A stretch of 64,000 nt of DNA from an uncultured Lachnospiraceae bacterium (GTDB lineage Bacteria; Bacillota; Clostridia; Lachnospirales; Lachnospiraceae), in the NCBI GenBank assembly GCA_905199445.1, contig CAJKGK010000009.1:1-64000 (forward strand), written 5' to 3'. Below the pieces are notes generated by a model. That model was not told where the DNA came from. It did no database searches and saw only the letters and a program-made list of their open reading frames with translations. Positions 33,998 through 42,103 of the stretch are shown here, one piece after another; within the stretch, counting starts at the first letter, position 1, and every line of letters begins with the position of its first letter. Both the position numbers and the translations under genes were made by a program.

Positions 33998-34348
33998 TCA
34001 TCCTCTAAGAATTCGCTCCATAGGCCATCCTTTTGCCAGCTCATCGATTAACTTATCCAGATAACGTATCTCCTGCATTAAAGGCTCTTCAATGTCCTCC
34101 ACACGCACACCGCAAATACGCCCTTTAATTTGCTTTCGATTAGGGTTCAGATGTGGTGCATGAGTAAAAAACGCTCCATAACTTACAGCGCAGTCAATGG
34201 CGTTTCGGATATCTTCGTTTTTATATCCTGTCAGCCAGCATATAATTTGATCAACCTCGTCTCCGGTTCTTCCCTTTTTCACAGCCTTATTTACAAGCAA
34301 AGGATAGATCTTTGCAAAGGTCATTCCATATACTTTTTCAAAACTCAT
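33998..34348 (-). CDS. DUF2200 family protein
   Basis: A 116-residue protein matching DUF2200: VYGMTFAKIYPLLVNKAVKK near the N-terminus, HLNPNRKQIKG in the middle and ICGVRVEDIEEPLMQEIRYL, then DKLIDELAKG, near the end. No function is established. The start at 34348 has GGAGG 4 nt upstream. It lies directly before murT (sharing ATGA if the longer murT start is used) and 23 bases after the YARHG gene, so it is probably co-transcribed with both. A link to the envelope is inference. Confidence 0.88.
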   Translation of the reverse strand: MSFEKVYGMTFAKIYPLLVNKAVKKGRTGDEVDQIICWLTGYKNEDIRNAIDCAVSYGAFFTHAPHLNPNRKQIKGRICGVRVEDIEEPLMQEIRYLDKLIDELAKGWPMERILRG

Positions 34349-34371
34349 AATTCCTCCCAATGGTATGCATT

Positions 34372-35991
34372 TTACTGCAAGCTTTCGTGAGCACGGATAA
34401 ACTCTATATTGGCCAGCTCATAGTCATTAAAAATATCCATAATCTGAGCATCAAACACTTCCGGTGCCACGGTTCCCTGATACCAGCTTTTTTCATTAAA
34501 ATATGCCTGTATCTCGGGATTACTAAACAGACGGCCATGGCGGGCGTATATTTCGTTGCGGGCCATTAAAAGCTGCCAGGCATCCATTCCCTCAAGGTCT
34601 TCCTCTGTCAGATAACGGCTGTCGCTGTCTTTAAATACAAATTCTGTCTCAGCATCCGGGTCCGGATCTGCTGTGTCTCCACCTGCTGTACCGTTATCGG
34701 CCAAACCGCTGCCGCCTGCTCCATTACCACCGGTTGGACCGCTACTATTTGTACCGTTTCCCATTGTCCCGCTGCCCGATACACCGTCACCGGCCGCACC
34801 GCTGCCGCCTGCCGATTCACCTGAAACCGGCGCATTCCCATCTCCGTCAGAATCGGCATTCGCCGCGCCTTCGACAACACGGTCACTGATTTCCCTGGCC
34901 TGCTTCTGCCACGCATCGGCGGTCTCCAAAGCCTGTTTGTACTGTCCTGAAAGCATTTGCTCATTCATCTGATTTTCCAGAGTCTTTAATCGTTCAAGAT
35001 CCTCAAGCGTTGCTTTTGTCAGATCCATTTGAGCAACAGACGCTTTGATTCCGTCAATTCGATCCTCATTTTCTCTGCAAAGTGCCTGCACAAAATCCTC
35101 CAAAGACTGACTAAGCGTGTCATAATCACTGACACTGACATCTGCTGCTGCAGCTGCTGCTTCATTCATTAACCGTTCCCATTGTTTTCGATCATTGGCT
35201 GAAAGGTCATAATTTTCATCCAATGTCTCATATTTTGTCTGCAGTGCCAAAAACTGCCCAGATAACTCGGAAGTTTCAGACGCAGCCTTAATCAGGGCAT
35301 CTATATCCTGATCCAGGGCATCAAATGAACCATACTTTTTATTTTTCACCGCCTGAATACAAGTCTCATATAATTCTTTAACCTGTTTCTGAAGCTTACT
35401 GTCCGGAATATCATTTAAAAGCTGCAATTGTTGTGTGCTCTGCTCAAAAGCATCCAGTGCAGTACGGTTTGCCCTTTGCTTTTGCATCAGCCAAAACGCC
35501 GATACGGCCGTCAGGCAAAGCACGGCACACCCAATCACAATACCGGTTCTGCGTCTGCGTCTGGGCAGGACATCCCGGGGCTGAGCCTTTTCTTGCGGAT
35601 CGTCGGTCACATCTCCGGGAAAATCAGCCGGCGCCCTCTCCGGTACTTCTGGTGTCCCTTCCTGATGGTCTGATGGCATCTCCGAAACCTCCGGCGGCGC
35701 CTTCAAAACGTTTACAGGCGCTTCCTGCGTCTCCACAGATGCTTCCTGCGTCTGGGCAGGTGTCTCCTGAGCTTCTACAGGCTCGGTCAGTAAATGGTTT
35801 ACATAGGCTTCTACCTCCGCAAAATATTCATCCACAGGCTTTGGTTTCAGCTGTTCGGCCGATACAGACGGCCTTGTGTTCAGTATATCTTCCAAATTGG
35901 CGCCATTTAAATTTTCACTGCGCTTGGCGCCGCAATTTTTACATATGAATTCCTCTGTTTCAAGTTCTCTGCCGCATTCAGGGCAACGCAT
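34372..35991 (-). CDS. Zinc-ribbon membrane protein with C-terminal YARHG domain
   Basis: A 539-residue protein. Zinc ribbon at 1-25 (CPEC, CKNC), a Pro/Glu-rich linker with repeated TQEA/PE motifs (about 65-140), one transmembrane helix (about 150-170), and a coiled, helical region (about 175-385). A Gly/Ser/Ala/Asn low-complexity tract follows (about 390-455) and a YARHG domain ends the chain, with LLMARNEIYARHGRLFSN and WYQGTV. YARHG domains are extracellular and common in Clostridia; their ligand is unclear. The glycine-rich tract may be a flexible wall-spanning spacer. It may be first in a unit with DUF2200, murT and gatD, suggesting an envelope role. Confidence 0.85.
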   Translation of the reverse strand: MRCPECGRELETEEFICKNCGAKRSENLNGANLEDILNTRPSVSAEQLKPKPVDEYFAEVEAYVNHLLTEPVEAQETPAQTQEASVETQEAPVNVLKAPPEVSEMPSDHQEGTPEVPERAPADFPGDVTDDPQEKAQPRDVLPRRRRRTGIVIGCAVLCLTAVSAFWLMQKQRANRTALDAFEQSTQQLQLLNDIPDSKLQKQVKELYETCIQAVKNKKYGSFDALDQDIDALIKAASETSELSGQFLALQTKYETLDENYDLSANDRKQWERLMNEAAAAAADVSVSDYDTLSQSLEDFVQALCRENEDRIDGIKASVAQMDLTKATLEDLERLKTLENQMNEQMLSGQYKQALETADAWQKQAREISDRVVEGAANADSDGDGNAPVSGESAGGSGAAGDGVSGSGTMGNGTNSSGPTGGNGAGGSGLADNGTAGGDTADPDPDAETEFVFKDSDSRYLTEEDLEGMDAWQLLMARNEIYARHGRLFSNPEIQAYFNEKSWYQGTVAPEVFDAQIMDIFNDYELANIEFIRAHESLQ

Positions 35992-36038
35992 AACTTCCCT
36001 GCCACTCTAAATGTAATTAAATATACGCACAAGTTCTT

Positions 36039-36242
36039 CTACACACCACAGTCGTTCATTCTCAAATCAGGCTTGCTTTGTATATTTGCTCTTTGAGTGG
36101 TCTCTCCTTTCTTCAAATTTTCATACTTACGGGAAAGTCTTCTCTGTTCCCGAATAAATTGTCGTTCAAGTTTCTTTAATTTTGCCGACTTATTTATATT
36201 TTTATATATTTATCCATTGGAGACAACGGCAAATTCTTTAGC
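36039..36242 (-). pseudogene. Decayed TnpB (IS200/IS605-type) fragment
   Basis: Too short and broken for an ORF call. Reading the minus strand from 36242 gives AKEFAVVSNG, then an in-frame TAA (36212-36210), and then in the same frame IYKNINKSAKLKKLERQ, then REQRRLSRKYENLKKG, ending at a stop at 36041-36039. This is the recognisable central part of TnpB/IS1341-type proteins, where the text normally reads through without the stop. Only about 65 codons remain, without the other catalytic parts. No intact end structures were found. It lies between the rplL terminator and the YARHG gene, at the point where the usual rplL-rpoB order is broken. Confidence 0.75.
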
Positions 36243-36262
36243 AAACAGGGCTTTGCCCTAAC

Positions 36263-36296
36263 AACAAAAAGCTGCGACTGTATCAGTCGCAGCTTT
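36263..36296 (-). terminator. rplJL terminator
   Basis: A 13-bp perfect stem (36268-36280 with 36284-36296, AAAGCTGCGACTG) with a 3-nt loop, followed by U residues on the minus strand. It closes the rplJ-rplL unit. Confidence 0.93.
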
Positions 36297-36330
36297 AACT
36301 AATTCACGTTCAGTCGTTAAAGACGTCCAA

Positions 36331-36705
36331 TTATTTAATTGTAACTTTAGCGCCTTCAGCTTCGAATTTAGCTTTGATTTCTTCAGCTTCTTCTTTGCTA
36401 ACGCCTTCTTTAAGAACCTTAGGAGCGCCATCAACAGCGTCTTTAGCTTCTTTCAGACCAAGACCTGTGATTTCACGAACAACTTTGATAACTTTAACTT
36501 TGTTTGCGCCAACTTCTGTTAACTCAACATCAAACTCTGTCTTTTCTTCTTCAGCTGCTGCGCCAGCACCTGCTGCTGCTACAACAACACCTGCTGCTGC
36601 AGATACACCAAATTCTTCTTCACATGCTTTTACTAATTCGTTTAATTCTAATACGGATAATTCTTTAATAGCTTCAATAAATTCAGCTGTTGTTAATTTT
36701 GCCAT
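36331..36705 (-). CDS. rplL: Ribosomal protein L7/L12
   Basis: A 124-residue L7/L12. N-terminal dimerisation part (AKLTTAEFIEAIKELSVLEL), Ala-rich hinge (about 37-52) and C-terminal factor-binding domain with VIREITGLGLKEAK-like sequence (here VVREITGLGLKEAKD). It forms the ribosome stalk with L10 and recruits GTPase factors. GGAGG lies 8 nt before the ATG at 36705. It is 86 bases after rplJ and ends with a strong terminator instead of reading into rpoB. Confidence 0.98.
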   Translation of the reverse strand: MAKLTTAEFIEAIKELSVLELNELVKACEEEFGVSAAAGVVVAAAGAGAAAEEEKTEFDVELTEVGANKVKVIKVVREITGLGLKEAKDAVDGAPKVLKEGVSKEEAEEIKAKFEAEGAKVTIK

Positions 36706-36791
36706 GATATTTACCTCCAAATATTATATTTTTTAATCATCCACCGGCCACTACGCTCAGCCGTGAACGTTTTGTCATCGTCTGTCCTGTA

Positions 36792-37286
36792 TTAAGCCAC
36801 TGCTTCGTCTTTTTCAGCGATCTGCTTAATAACACGAGCAAAGTTTGTAATCGGTGACTGGATACTTCCAAGTAATTTTCCAAGAAGAACATCTCTGGAA
36901 GGAATGCTTGCGATCACCTGGATCATCTTAGCATCATAGTATTCACCGCCAACAACACCGCCCTTGAATTCAAGATTAGGCATTGTTTTAATGTTTTCTG
37001 CAAGAATTCTTGCAGGAGCTGTCGCATCTTCCTTACTTACAGCGATTGCTGTAGGTCCTTCAAGAAGTTCTGCAACTGCTTCAAACTCTGTACCAGCGAT
37101 TGCACGTTTGATATAAGTATTTTTATATACTTTGTATGTTACGCCACCTTCTCTTAAAGCTTTACGAAGCTTTGTATCTTCTTCAACTGTAAGACCACGG
37201 TAGTTCACAAGTACCATTGCTTCAGCACCATTGAGTAATTCGGAAATTTCTTCAATGATCGGCTGTTTTAATTCTACTTTTGCCAT
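36792..37286 (-). CDS. rplJ: Ribosomal protein L10
   Basis: A 164-residue L10, the base of the L7/L12 stalk. MAKVELKQPIIEEI, then VNYRGLTVEEDTKLRKALRE and YKVYKNTYIKRA are typical, and the C-terminal helix that binds L7/L12 dimers is present. The start at 37286 has GGAGG 9 nt upstream; a longer in-frame start at 37325 would run into the leader. It is preceded by an L10 leader RNA through which L10(L12)4 normally controls its own synthesis. Confidence 0.98.
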   Translation of the reverse strand: MAKVELKQPIIEEISELLNGAEAMVLVNYRGLTVEEDTKLRKALREGGVTYKVYKNTYIKRAIAGTEFEAVAELLEGPTAIAVSKEDATAPARILAENIKTMPNLEFKGGVVGGEYYDAKMIQVIASIPSRDVLLGKLLGSIQSPITNFARVIKQIAEKDEAVA

Positions 37287-37339
37287 TTTGGTGCACCTCC
37301 TTATAGATTTTACGTCCCAAGTCAAGCTGGGGTACCGCC

Positions 37340-37480
37340 AAAAGAAAAACCTCTTTGCCCGCAGGACAAAGAGGTTAAATTACTATAAGATAGACTCAAA
37401 AATGAGTGCGCTTATAATCTTCCTCGGCAGGCGTTTTCAACTTATGCCTTACGGCACCTGCTGTCTCTGGCAGCATTCGC
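37340..37480 (-). ncRNA. L10 leader RNA with attenuator
   Basis: Between promoter and rplJ the minus-strand RNA contains CTGCCAGAGACAGCAGG (about 37472-37456) and CGCCTGCCGAGG (about 37434-37423), the paired elements of the known L10 leader. Downstream is a terminator: AACCTCTTTG (37376-37367) pairs with 37357-37348 and is followed by UUUCUUUU. When L10 complex binds the leader, the terminator should be favoured. Confidence 0.85.
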
Positions 37481-37486
37481 TTTGCT

Positions 37487-37515
37487 ATTATAGCATAATA
37501 TATATTGGCTGTCAA
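37487..37515 (-). promoter_or_regulatory. Consensus promoter of rplJL
   Basis: TTGACA (37515-37510), 17-bp spacer, TATAAT (37492-37487): a perfect match to the housekeeping consensus. It begins 22 bases after the rplA stop and gives a start near 37480, at the left edge of the L10 leader. Confidence 0.9.
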
Positions 37516-37537
37516 TCACCAACCATAAACTTTTTTA

Positions 37538-38230
37538 TTAGCCTAATTTTACAGTGTTGATCTTAATTCCAGGTCCCATTGTTGAAGTCATTACAACACT
37601 TCTTAAATACTGGCCTTTAGCAGCTGATGGTTTTGCCTTAATGATTGCGCCCATTAATGTATGGAAGTTGTCCGCTAACTGTTCTTCTGTGAAAGAAACT
37701 TTTCCGACAGGAACATGAATGATATTTGTCTTATCAAGTCTGTATTCAATCTTACCAGCTTTAATATCGTTTACAGCCTTTGTAACATCCATTGTAACTG
37801 TACCGGCTTTTGGGTTAGGCATTAAGCCTTTTGGTCCAAGTACACGTCCTAAACGACCAACAACACCCATCATATCCGGTGTAGCAACTACAACGTCAAA
37901 ATCTAACCAGCCTTCGTTCTGAATTCTTGGAATCAGTTCCTCGCCGCCAACAAAATCTGCACCGGCTGCTTCTGCTTCTGCAACTTTGTCACCTTTTGCG
38001 AAAACAAGAACGCGAACTTTTTTACCTGTTCCGTGAGGTAATACAACCGCACCACGAACCTGCTGATCTGCATGACGTCCATCAACGCCAAGACGGATGT
38101 GCGCTTCTACTGTTTCATCGAATTTTGCGCTGGCAGCTTTTTTTACAAGAGCTACTGCTTCTTCTACATCATAAAGATTTGCGCGGTCTACTAACTTTGT
38201 AGCCTCAACATATCTCTTACCTTTTTTCAT
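37538..38230 (-). CDS. rplA: Ribosomal protein L1
   Basis: A 230-residue L1 of the 50S stalk near the E site. The start (MKKGKRYVEATKLVDRANLY) has GGAGG 8 nt upstream. The family signature PNPKAGTVTMDVTKAVND is present, as is GRLGRVLGPKGLMPNPK just before it. L1 often represses the rplK-rplA mRNA. It lies 60 bases after rplK; a GGGAG/CTCCC hairpin in that gap may be the repression site, which is inference. Confidence 0.98.
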   Translation of the reverse strand: MKKGKRYVEATKLVDRANLYDVEEAVALVKKAASAKFDETVEAHIRLGVDGRHADQQVRGAVVLPHGTGKKVRVLVFAKGDKVAEAEAAGADFVGGEELIPRIQNEGWLDFDVVVATPDMMGVVGRLGRVLGPKGLMPNPKAGTVTMDVTKAVNDIKAGKIEYRLDKTNIIHVPVGKVSFTEEQLADNFHTLMGAIIKAKPSAAKGQYLRSVVMTSTMGPGIKINTVKLG

Positions 38231-38290
38231 TATAAAATCCTCCTTGTGGTCATATCGGGAGCTACCCTCCCACTATTGTTTACACAGGTC

Positions 38291-38716
38291 TCAGTCTTCT
38301 ACTGTAATACCCATACTACGAGCTGTTCCGGCGATCATGCTCATGGCAGCTTCAACAGATGCAGCATTTAAATCCGGCATCTTTAATTCAGCGATCTTCT
38401 GTAATTCTGCTTTGGAGATCGAAGCAACTTTTGTCTTCTTGGAGTTCGCAGAACCAGACTGAATCTTGCAGGCTTTCTTTAATAATACTGCAGCTGGCGG
38501 AGTTTTTGTGATAAAGCTGAAGCTTCTGTCGTTGTAAACTGTGATTACAACAGGAATGATCATTCCATCCTGATCAGCTGTTCTTGCATTAAATTCCTTT
38601 GTAAACTGAACGATATTAACACCATGCTGTCCTAATGCAGGACCAACTGGTGGTGCTGGTGTTGCCTTACCAGCAGGGATCTGTAATTTAATATATCCTG
38701 TTACTTTCTTTGCCAT
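38291..38716 (-). CDS. rplK: Ribosomal protein L11
   Basis: A 141-residue L11 at the GTPase centre, binding 23S rRNA and the thiostrepton site. QIPAGKATPAPPVGPALGQH near the N-terminus and GTARSMGITVED at the C-terminus are diagnostic. GGAGG lies 9 nt upstream. It follows nusG by 83 bases. Confidence 0.98.
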   Translation of the reverse strand: MAKKVTGYIKLQIPAGKATPAPPVGPALGQHGVNIVQFTKEFNARTADQDGMIIPVVITVYNDRSFSFITKTPPAAVLLKKACKIQSGSANSKKTKVASISKAELQKIAELKMPDLNAASVEAAMSMIAGTARSMGITVED

Positions 38717-38799
38717 AGTTTAGGCACCTCCTGAATATTGTGGTAATGCGGGACATTCCCTCCCACCGCCGGTCTACTCTGACCGACTGTTCTTAAAAG

Positions 38800-39315
38800 T
38801 TACGCTTTTTTAATATCGTAGAAACTGATTTCCACGGCTGTATCACGGCCAAACATGTCCATACCGACAGTAACTGTCTGCTTGCTCATGTTGATTGCTC
38901 TGATCTGTCCGACTTTGTTCTCCCAGACACCGGAAATAACCTGTACCATATCACCGACTTCATAGTCAATTTCAATGGTTTCAGGACGAAGCCCCATCTT
39001 GGCCATCTCCGTTTCTGTCAAGGGTACCGGTTTGGACTCCGGTCCGACAAAGCCAGTCACACCGCGGGTATTACGCACGACATACCAGGTCTCGTCGTTC
39101 ATGTCCATATGAAGCAGCACATACCCCGGAAAGAGCTTTCTCTGCACTGTTTTCTTTTTGCCGTTTTTAACTTCGACAACATCTTCCAGAGGAACTTCAA
39201 CACTGAGAATCTGATCTTCAAGATGAAGATTCTGGATGGACTTTTCGATATTTGCTTTTACTTTGTTTTCATAGCCTGAATAGGTATGCACTACGTACCA
39301 CTTTGCTTCTGCCAT
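38800..39315 (-). CDS. nusG: Transcription termination/antitermination factor NusG
   Basis: A 171-residue NusG. The NGN domain begins AKWYVVHTYSGYENKVKANI and contains RKLFPGYVLLHMDM; the KOW domain (about 120-171) includes VGDMVQVISGVWENKVGQI. It binds RNA polymerase and links it to ribosome or Rho. AAGGTGAG is the ribosome site. It is 14 bases after secE. Confidence 0.98.
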   Translation of the reverse strand: MAEAKWYVVHTYSGYENKVKANIEKSIQNLHLEDQILSVEVPLEDVVEVKNGKKKTVQRKLFPGYVLLHMDMNDETWYVVRNTRGVTGFVGPESKPVPLTETEMAKMGLRPETIEIDYEVGDMVQVISGVWENKVGQIRAINMSKQTVTVGMDMFGRDTAVEISFYDIKKA

Positions 39316-39329
39316 ATTCTCACCTTTTC

Positions 39330-39539
39330 CTATAATGATATAAGGAAATCCACACCGTACTTAAAGATAAAATCGAGAATAGCGATAATCACTCCAAGTA
39401 CAACGGAAATTACAACAACAGCGACTGTGCGTTTTGCCGCATCTTGCTTATCAGGCCAAACGACCTTCTTAAACTCAGCCTTAATCTGGCTGAATTTACT
39501 GGGTTTCTTAACATTTTCAGCTGTGTCACCCATGCTCAT
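39330..39539 (-). CDS. secE: Preprotein translocase subunit SecE
   Basis: A 69-residue single-span SecE. A charged N-terminus with FSQIKAEFKKVVWPDK precedes one membrane helix (about 38-60). It clamps SecY in the translocon. AAGGAG lies 5 nt before the ATG at 39539; a GTG directly upstream is less well placed. Confidence 0.96.
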   Translation of the reverse strand: MSMGDTAENVKKPSKFSQIKAEFKKVVWPDKQDAAKRTVAVVVISVVLGVIIAILDFIFKYGVDFLISL

Positions 39540-39562
39540 CACTACTCCTTGTAATTATCCGA

Positions 39563-39712
39563 TTACTTTGTTTCTTTGTGTAATGTGTGTGCTTTACAGA
39601 ATCTGCAGTACTTCTTTGTTTCCATTCTGTCCGGGTGAGCTTTCTTCTCTTTTGTCATGTTGTAATTACGCTGTTTACATTCTGTACATGCCAATGTTAT
39701 TTTAACGCGCAC
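39563..39712 (-). CDS. rpmG: Ribosomal protein L33, GTG start
   Basis: A 49-residue L33 beginning at a GTG (39712) with GGAGG 8 nt upstream. Sequence reads RVKITLACTECKQRNYNMTK and ends KYCRFCKAHTLHKETK; the two CxxC pairs mark the zinc-binding form. It lies 23 bases before secE in the conventional order rpmG-secE-nusG. A GTG start and short length make it easy to miss. Confidence 0.97.
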   Translation of the reverse strand: MRVKITLACTECKQRNYNMTKEKKAHPDRMETKKYCRFCKAHTLHKETK

Positions 39713-39841
39713 AACTTCCACCTCCATATATTTTTATTGTTTCAATTCCGCTGAAATATAAAAATTTCAGTAAGAAATTGAAGTAGTGTTGTTTGGTCTA
39801 ATTTTTAGGCATAAAAAAAAGACCGCCTTCCATAGCGAATT

Positions 39842-39871
39842 AACTATAGCACAAACAGCACTGGTTCGTCA
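39842..39871 (-). promoter_or_regulatory. Promoter of rpmG-secE-nusG-rplKA
   Basis: TTGACG (39871-39866), 18-bp spacer, TATAGT (39847-39842), about 125 nt before the rpmG start. The leader contains a run of A/T (39816-39824) but no clear attenuator. Confidence 0.75.
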
Positions 39872-39906
39872 ACATCATTTTGCAAAATAATTATCGATAA
39901 CACTAC

Positions 39907-39948
39907 AAAAAACGGCTGCCAGGGTCCTTAAAAATATGCCTGGCAGCC
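39907..39948 (-). terminator. Terminator of LtaS-like gene
   Basis: GGCTGCCAGG (39914-39923) pairs with 39939-39948 around a 15-nt loop; the minus-strand RNA continues with GUUUUUUG. Confidence 0.88.
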
Positions 39949-39961
39949 AGTCAGTGATCAT

Positions 39962-41965
39962 TTATTTTTTGTTTTCCTGTGTCTGTATATCCTGAACCAT
40001 TTCTTCCTTTAAACGCTCCGTATCTTCTTCCGGGGATTCTGTGCTTTCTTCAAGCGCCTCACCGGTTGTCTCCAGCAGCTGTTCCAGATGTTCATCGGCA
40101 GTAACCGCCTGATTATGCTCAAGAATATATTTGGATGTTTCAGTCAATGTGAGCGCCTTTTCATAATCCAGTTTCAGTTCATCATTTAAAGGAATCTCCT
40201 GATGGGTATTCAAGTCCACAGCACGGCCGTTTTCAAATGAACCGTCCCGGCCAACCTCGTACATGATGCCGTCCTTAAAAAATGAACCCTGAAGCATATA
40301 AGCCACTGTTGCCACATAACCGCTGTCTGCATTCAGCAGATCCTGTCCAAAGGTCACGCTTTCCGAAAGATCAAGATTAAACATATTGGCTATTGTAGGC
40401 AGAAAATCCACCTGGCCGCCGACCGTTTCCACAGTTTTGGCTTCGCCCAGCCCCGGTATATGAATCACCAGCGGAATATTAAGCATACAATCATAATCAT
40501 ACGCATAGCCCAGATACTGAGTCATCTTCTCATAATTTTCCTCATCCAGACAATTCAGCCCGTGATGATCGCCATACATGGCAATCACCGTGTTGTCATA
40601 AATCCCGTTAGCCTTCAGCTGATCAATAAATGCCCCAATAGCAGCGTCCGTATAATGAATTGTCTGAAGGTAATTGCCAAACATTGTATCCTCATCTTCA
40701 GCCTTAAGCTCCAAAGTCGCCATGGACGGATCATCCATCACATACGGATAATGATTGGTCAGTGTAATAAGGAAACTGTAAAACGGCGTTTTCTGCTGTT
40801 TAAGATTCTCGCTCATCTGACGGAACATAGACTGGTCGGAAAGTCCCAGACCGGAAATTTCATCCATTTCCAGGTTATCTTCATTATAGAAAATATCATA
40901 GCCCAGATGCTCATATACAGTATTTCTGTTATAAAAATCCTTATCATCTCCAATAGCTGCTGATGTATTGTAGCCTTTTTCCTTAAGCAGCTTCGGCAGC
41001 GCCCGGTAATCATTATCCATATACAAATCATAGCTGGCCCCTTCAATGACCGGATAAAGACTGGTCTGGGTGGAAAACTCCGCATCCGATGTATTGCCTT
41101 TGCCCATATTGGTGTAATAATGATTAAAATAAAGGGTATCATCTTTCAAAAGCTTATTAAGATTCGGTGTCAGTTCCTGACCATTATAAAAAGCATTAAT
41201 CACAAAATTTTGAAATGATTCAATCTGGATGACAATCAGGTTCTTACCCTCTCCGATTCCGGCGTAAGCATCCAAACTACTGTCATTTTCCCCTTCTGTA
41301 CTGCTCACACTTTCAGATACCTGTGACAGGGCTTCTGTGGAAACTGCCTTTTTCTGCAGAATTTCGCCCAGAGAACTTTGAGAATAAATAAGTTTCCCCA
41401 CCGTAGAATCTACAACATCCTTAATATGGGTCGTAATCGCCTCTGTACTGTTAATTTTCTGAAAGCTGGGAAAATGAAAGGGGTTGACCGCAATCACAAT
41501 TAAAGCCGCAATCAGACACAGGCCGACCAGCCTCTGTTTTTTAGGGTTGCCGTTCACCGGTAAGTCTTTATTTTTATGCTTATGAATCACATAGGCCAGC
41601 ACCGGTAAATCCACAAGAATAAAAAGACTCATCAACGGAATTGCAGATTTTACACTATCCTCTGTACCCTTCATATTTTTAATCTGCCAGATTTGATTCA
41701 CCGAAACAAGCTGATTAAAATAATTGTAATAAATAACATCTACAAATAAAACAATGGTAAATATAACATAGATGACTCTCAAAGTCAGTTTTGTCCTTCG
41801 CCCTGCATATTTATATAAATACATTGTTACTGCAAACACGGCCACCGTAAGCAAAAAAGCCCAGTTTCCCAATATCGGAATATCCACGGCCGTATAGTAA
41901 ACAAGCATTTTAAAAACAAAGAGTACAAAGATCAGGATTTTTACATTAAAAAATTTTTCTTTCAT
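39962..41965 (-). CDS. LtaS-type phosphoglycerol transferase/sulfatase-fold membrane enzyme
   Basis: About 667 residues: five N-terminal membrane helices (to about 185), a linker, then an extracellular sulfatase-fold domain. IVIQIESFQNFVIN provides the metal-binding Glu, and the catalytic Thr lies in MGKGNTSDAEFSTQTSLYP. YGDHHG near residue 490 supplies Asp/His metal ligands. This matches lipoteichoic acid synthases and related phosphoglycerol transferases acting on lipid-linked polymers outside the cell. It ends with an acidic/Gln-rich tail (about 630-667). The start at 41965 follows GGGGGACC; an ATG at 42025 is too far out. Monocistronic. Confidence 0.9.
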   Translation of the reverse strand: MKEKFFNVKILIFVLFVFKMLVYYTAVDIPILGNWAFLLTVAVFAVTMYLYKYAGRRTKLTLRVIYVIFTIVLFVDVIYYNYFNQLVSVNQIWQIKNMKGTEDSVKSAIPLMSLFILVDLPVLAYVIHKHKNKDLPVNGNPKKQRLVGLCLIAALIVIAVNPFHFPSFQKINSTEAITTHIKDVVDSTVGKLIYSQSSLGEILQKKAVSTEALSQVSESVSSTEGENDSSLDAYAGIGEGKNLIVIQIESFQNFVINAFYNGQELTPNLNKLLKDDTLYFNHYYTNMGKGNTSDAEFSTQTSLYPVIEGASYDLYMDNDYRALPKLLKEKGYNTSAAIGDDKDFYNRNTVYEHLGYDIFYNEDNLEMDEISGLGLSDQSMFRQMSENLKQQKTPFYSFLITLTNHYPYVMDDPSMATLELKAEDEDTMFGNYLQTIHYTDAAIGAFIDQLKANGIYDNTVIAMYGDHHGLNCLDEENYEKMTQYLGYAYDYDCMLNIPLVIHIPGLGEAKTVETVGGQVDFLPTIANMFNLDLSESVTFGQDLLNADSGYVATVAYMLQGSFFKDGIMYEVGRDGSFENGRAVDLNTHQEIPLNDELKLDYEKALTLTETSKYILEHNQAVTADEHLEQLLETTGEALEESTESPEEDTERLKEEMVQDIQTQENKK

Positions 41966-42103
41966 GCTCGGTCCCCCGTTTATGTATGTCATCCTGCAAA
42001 AGCATTTTGATTTTGCAAATTCCATGACGCGTTCAATTGATACGCCTATTATAAATAATAAATTTAAATAAATTCTGTCCCAGGACTAAAGAATTTATAA
42101 AAT

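Noticed and set aside
36374..36736. Ala/Thr/Ser-rich plus-strand frame over rplL
   Set aside because: Antisense shadow of the Ala-rich hinge of L7/L12.
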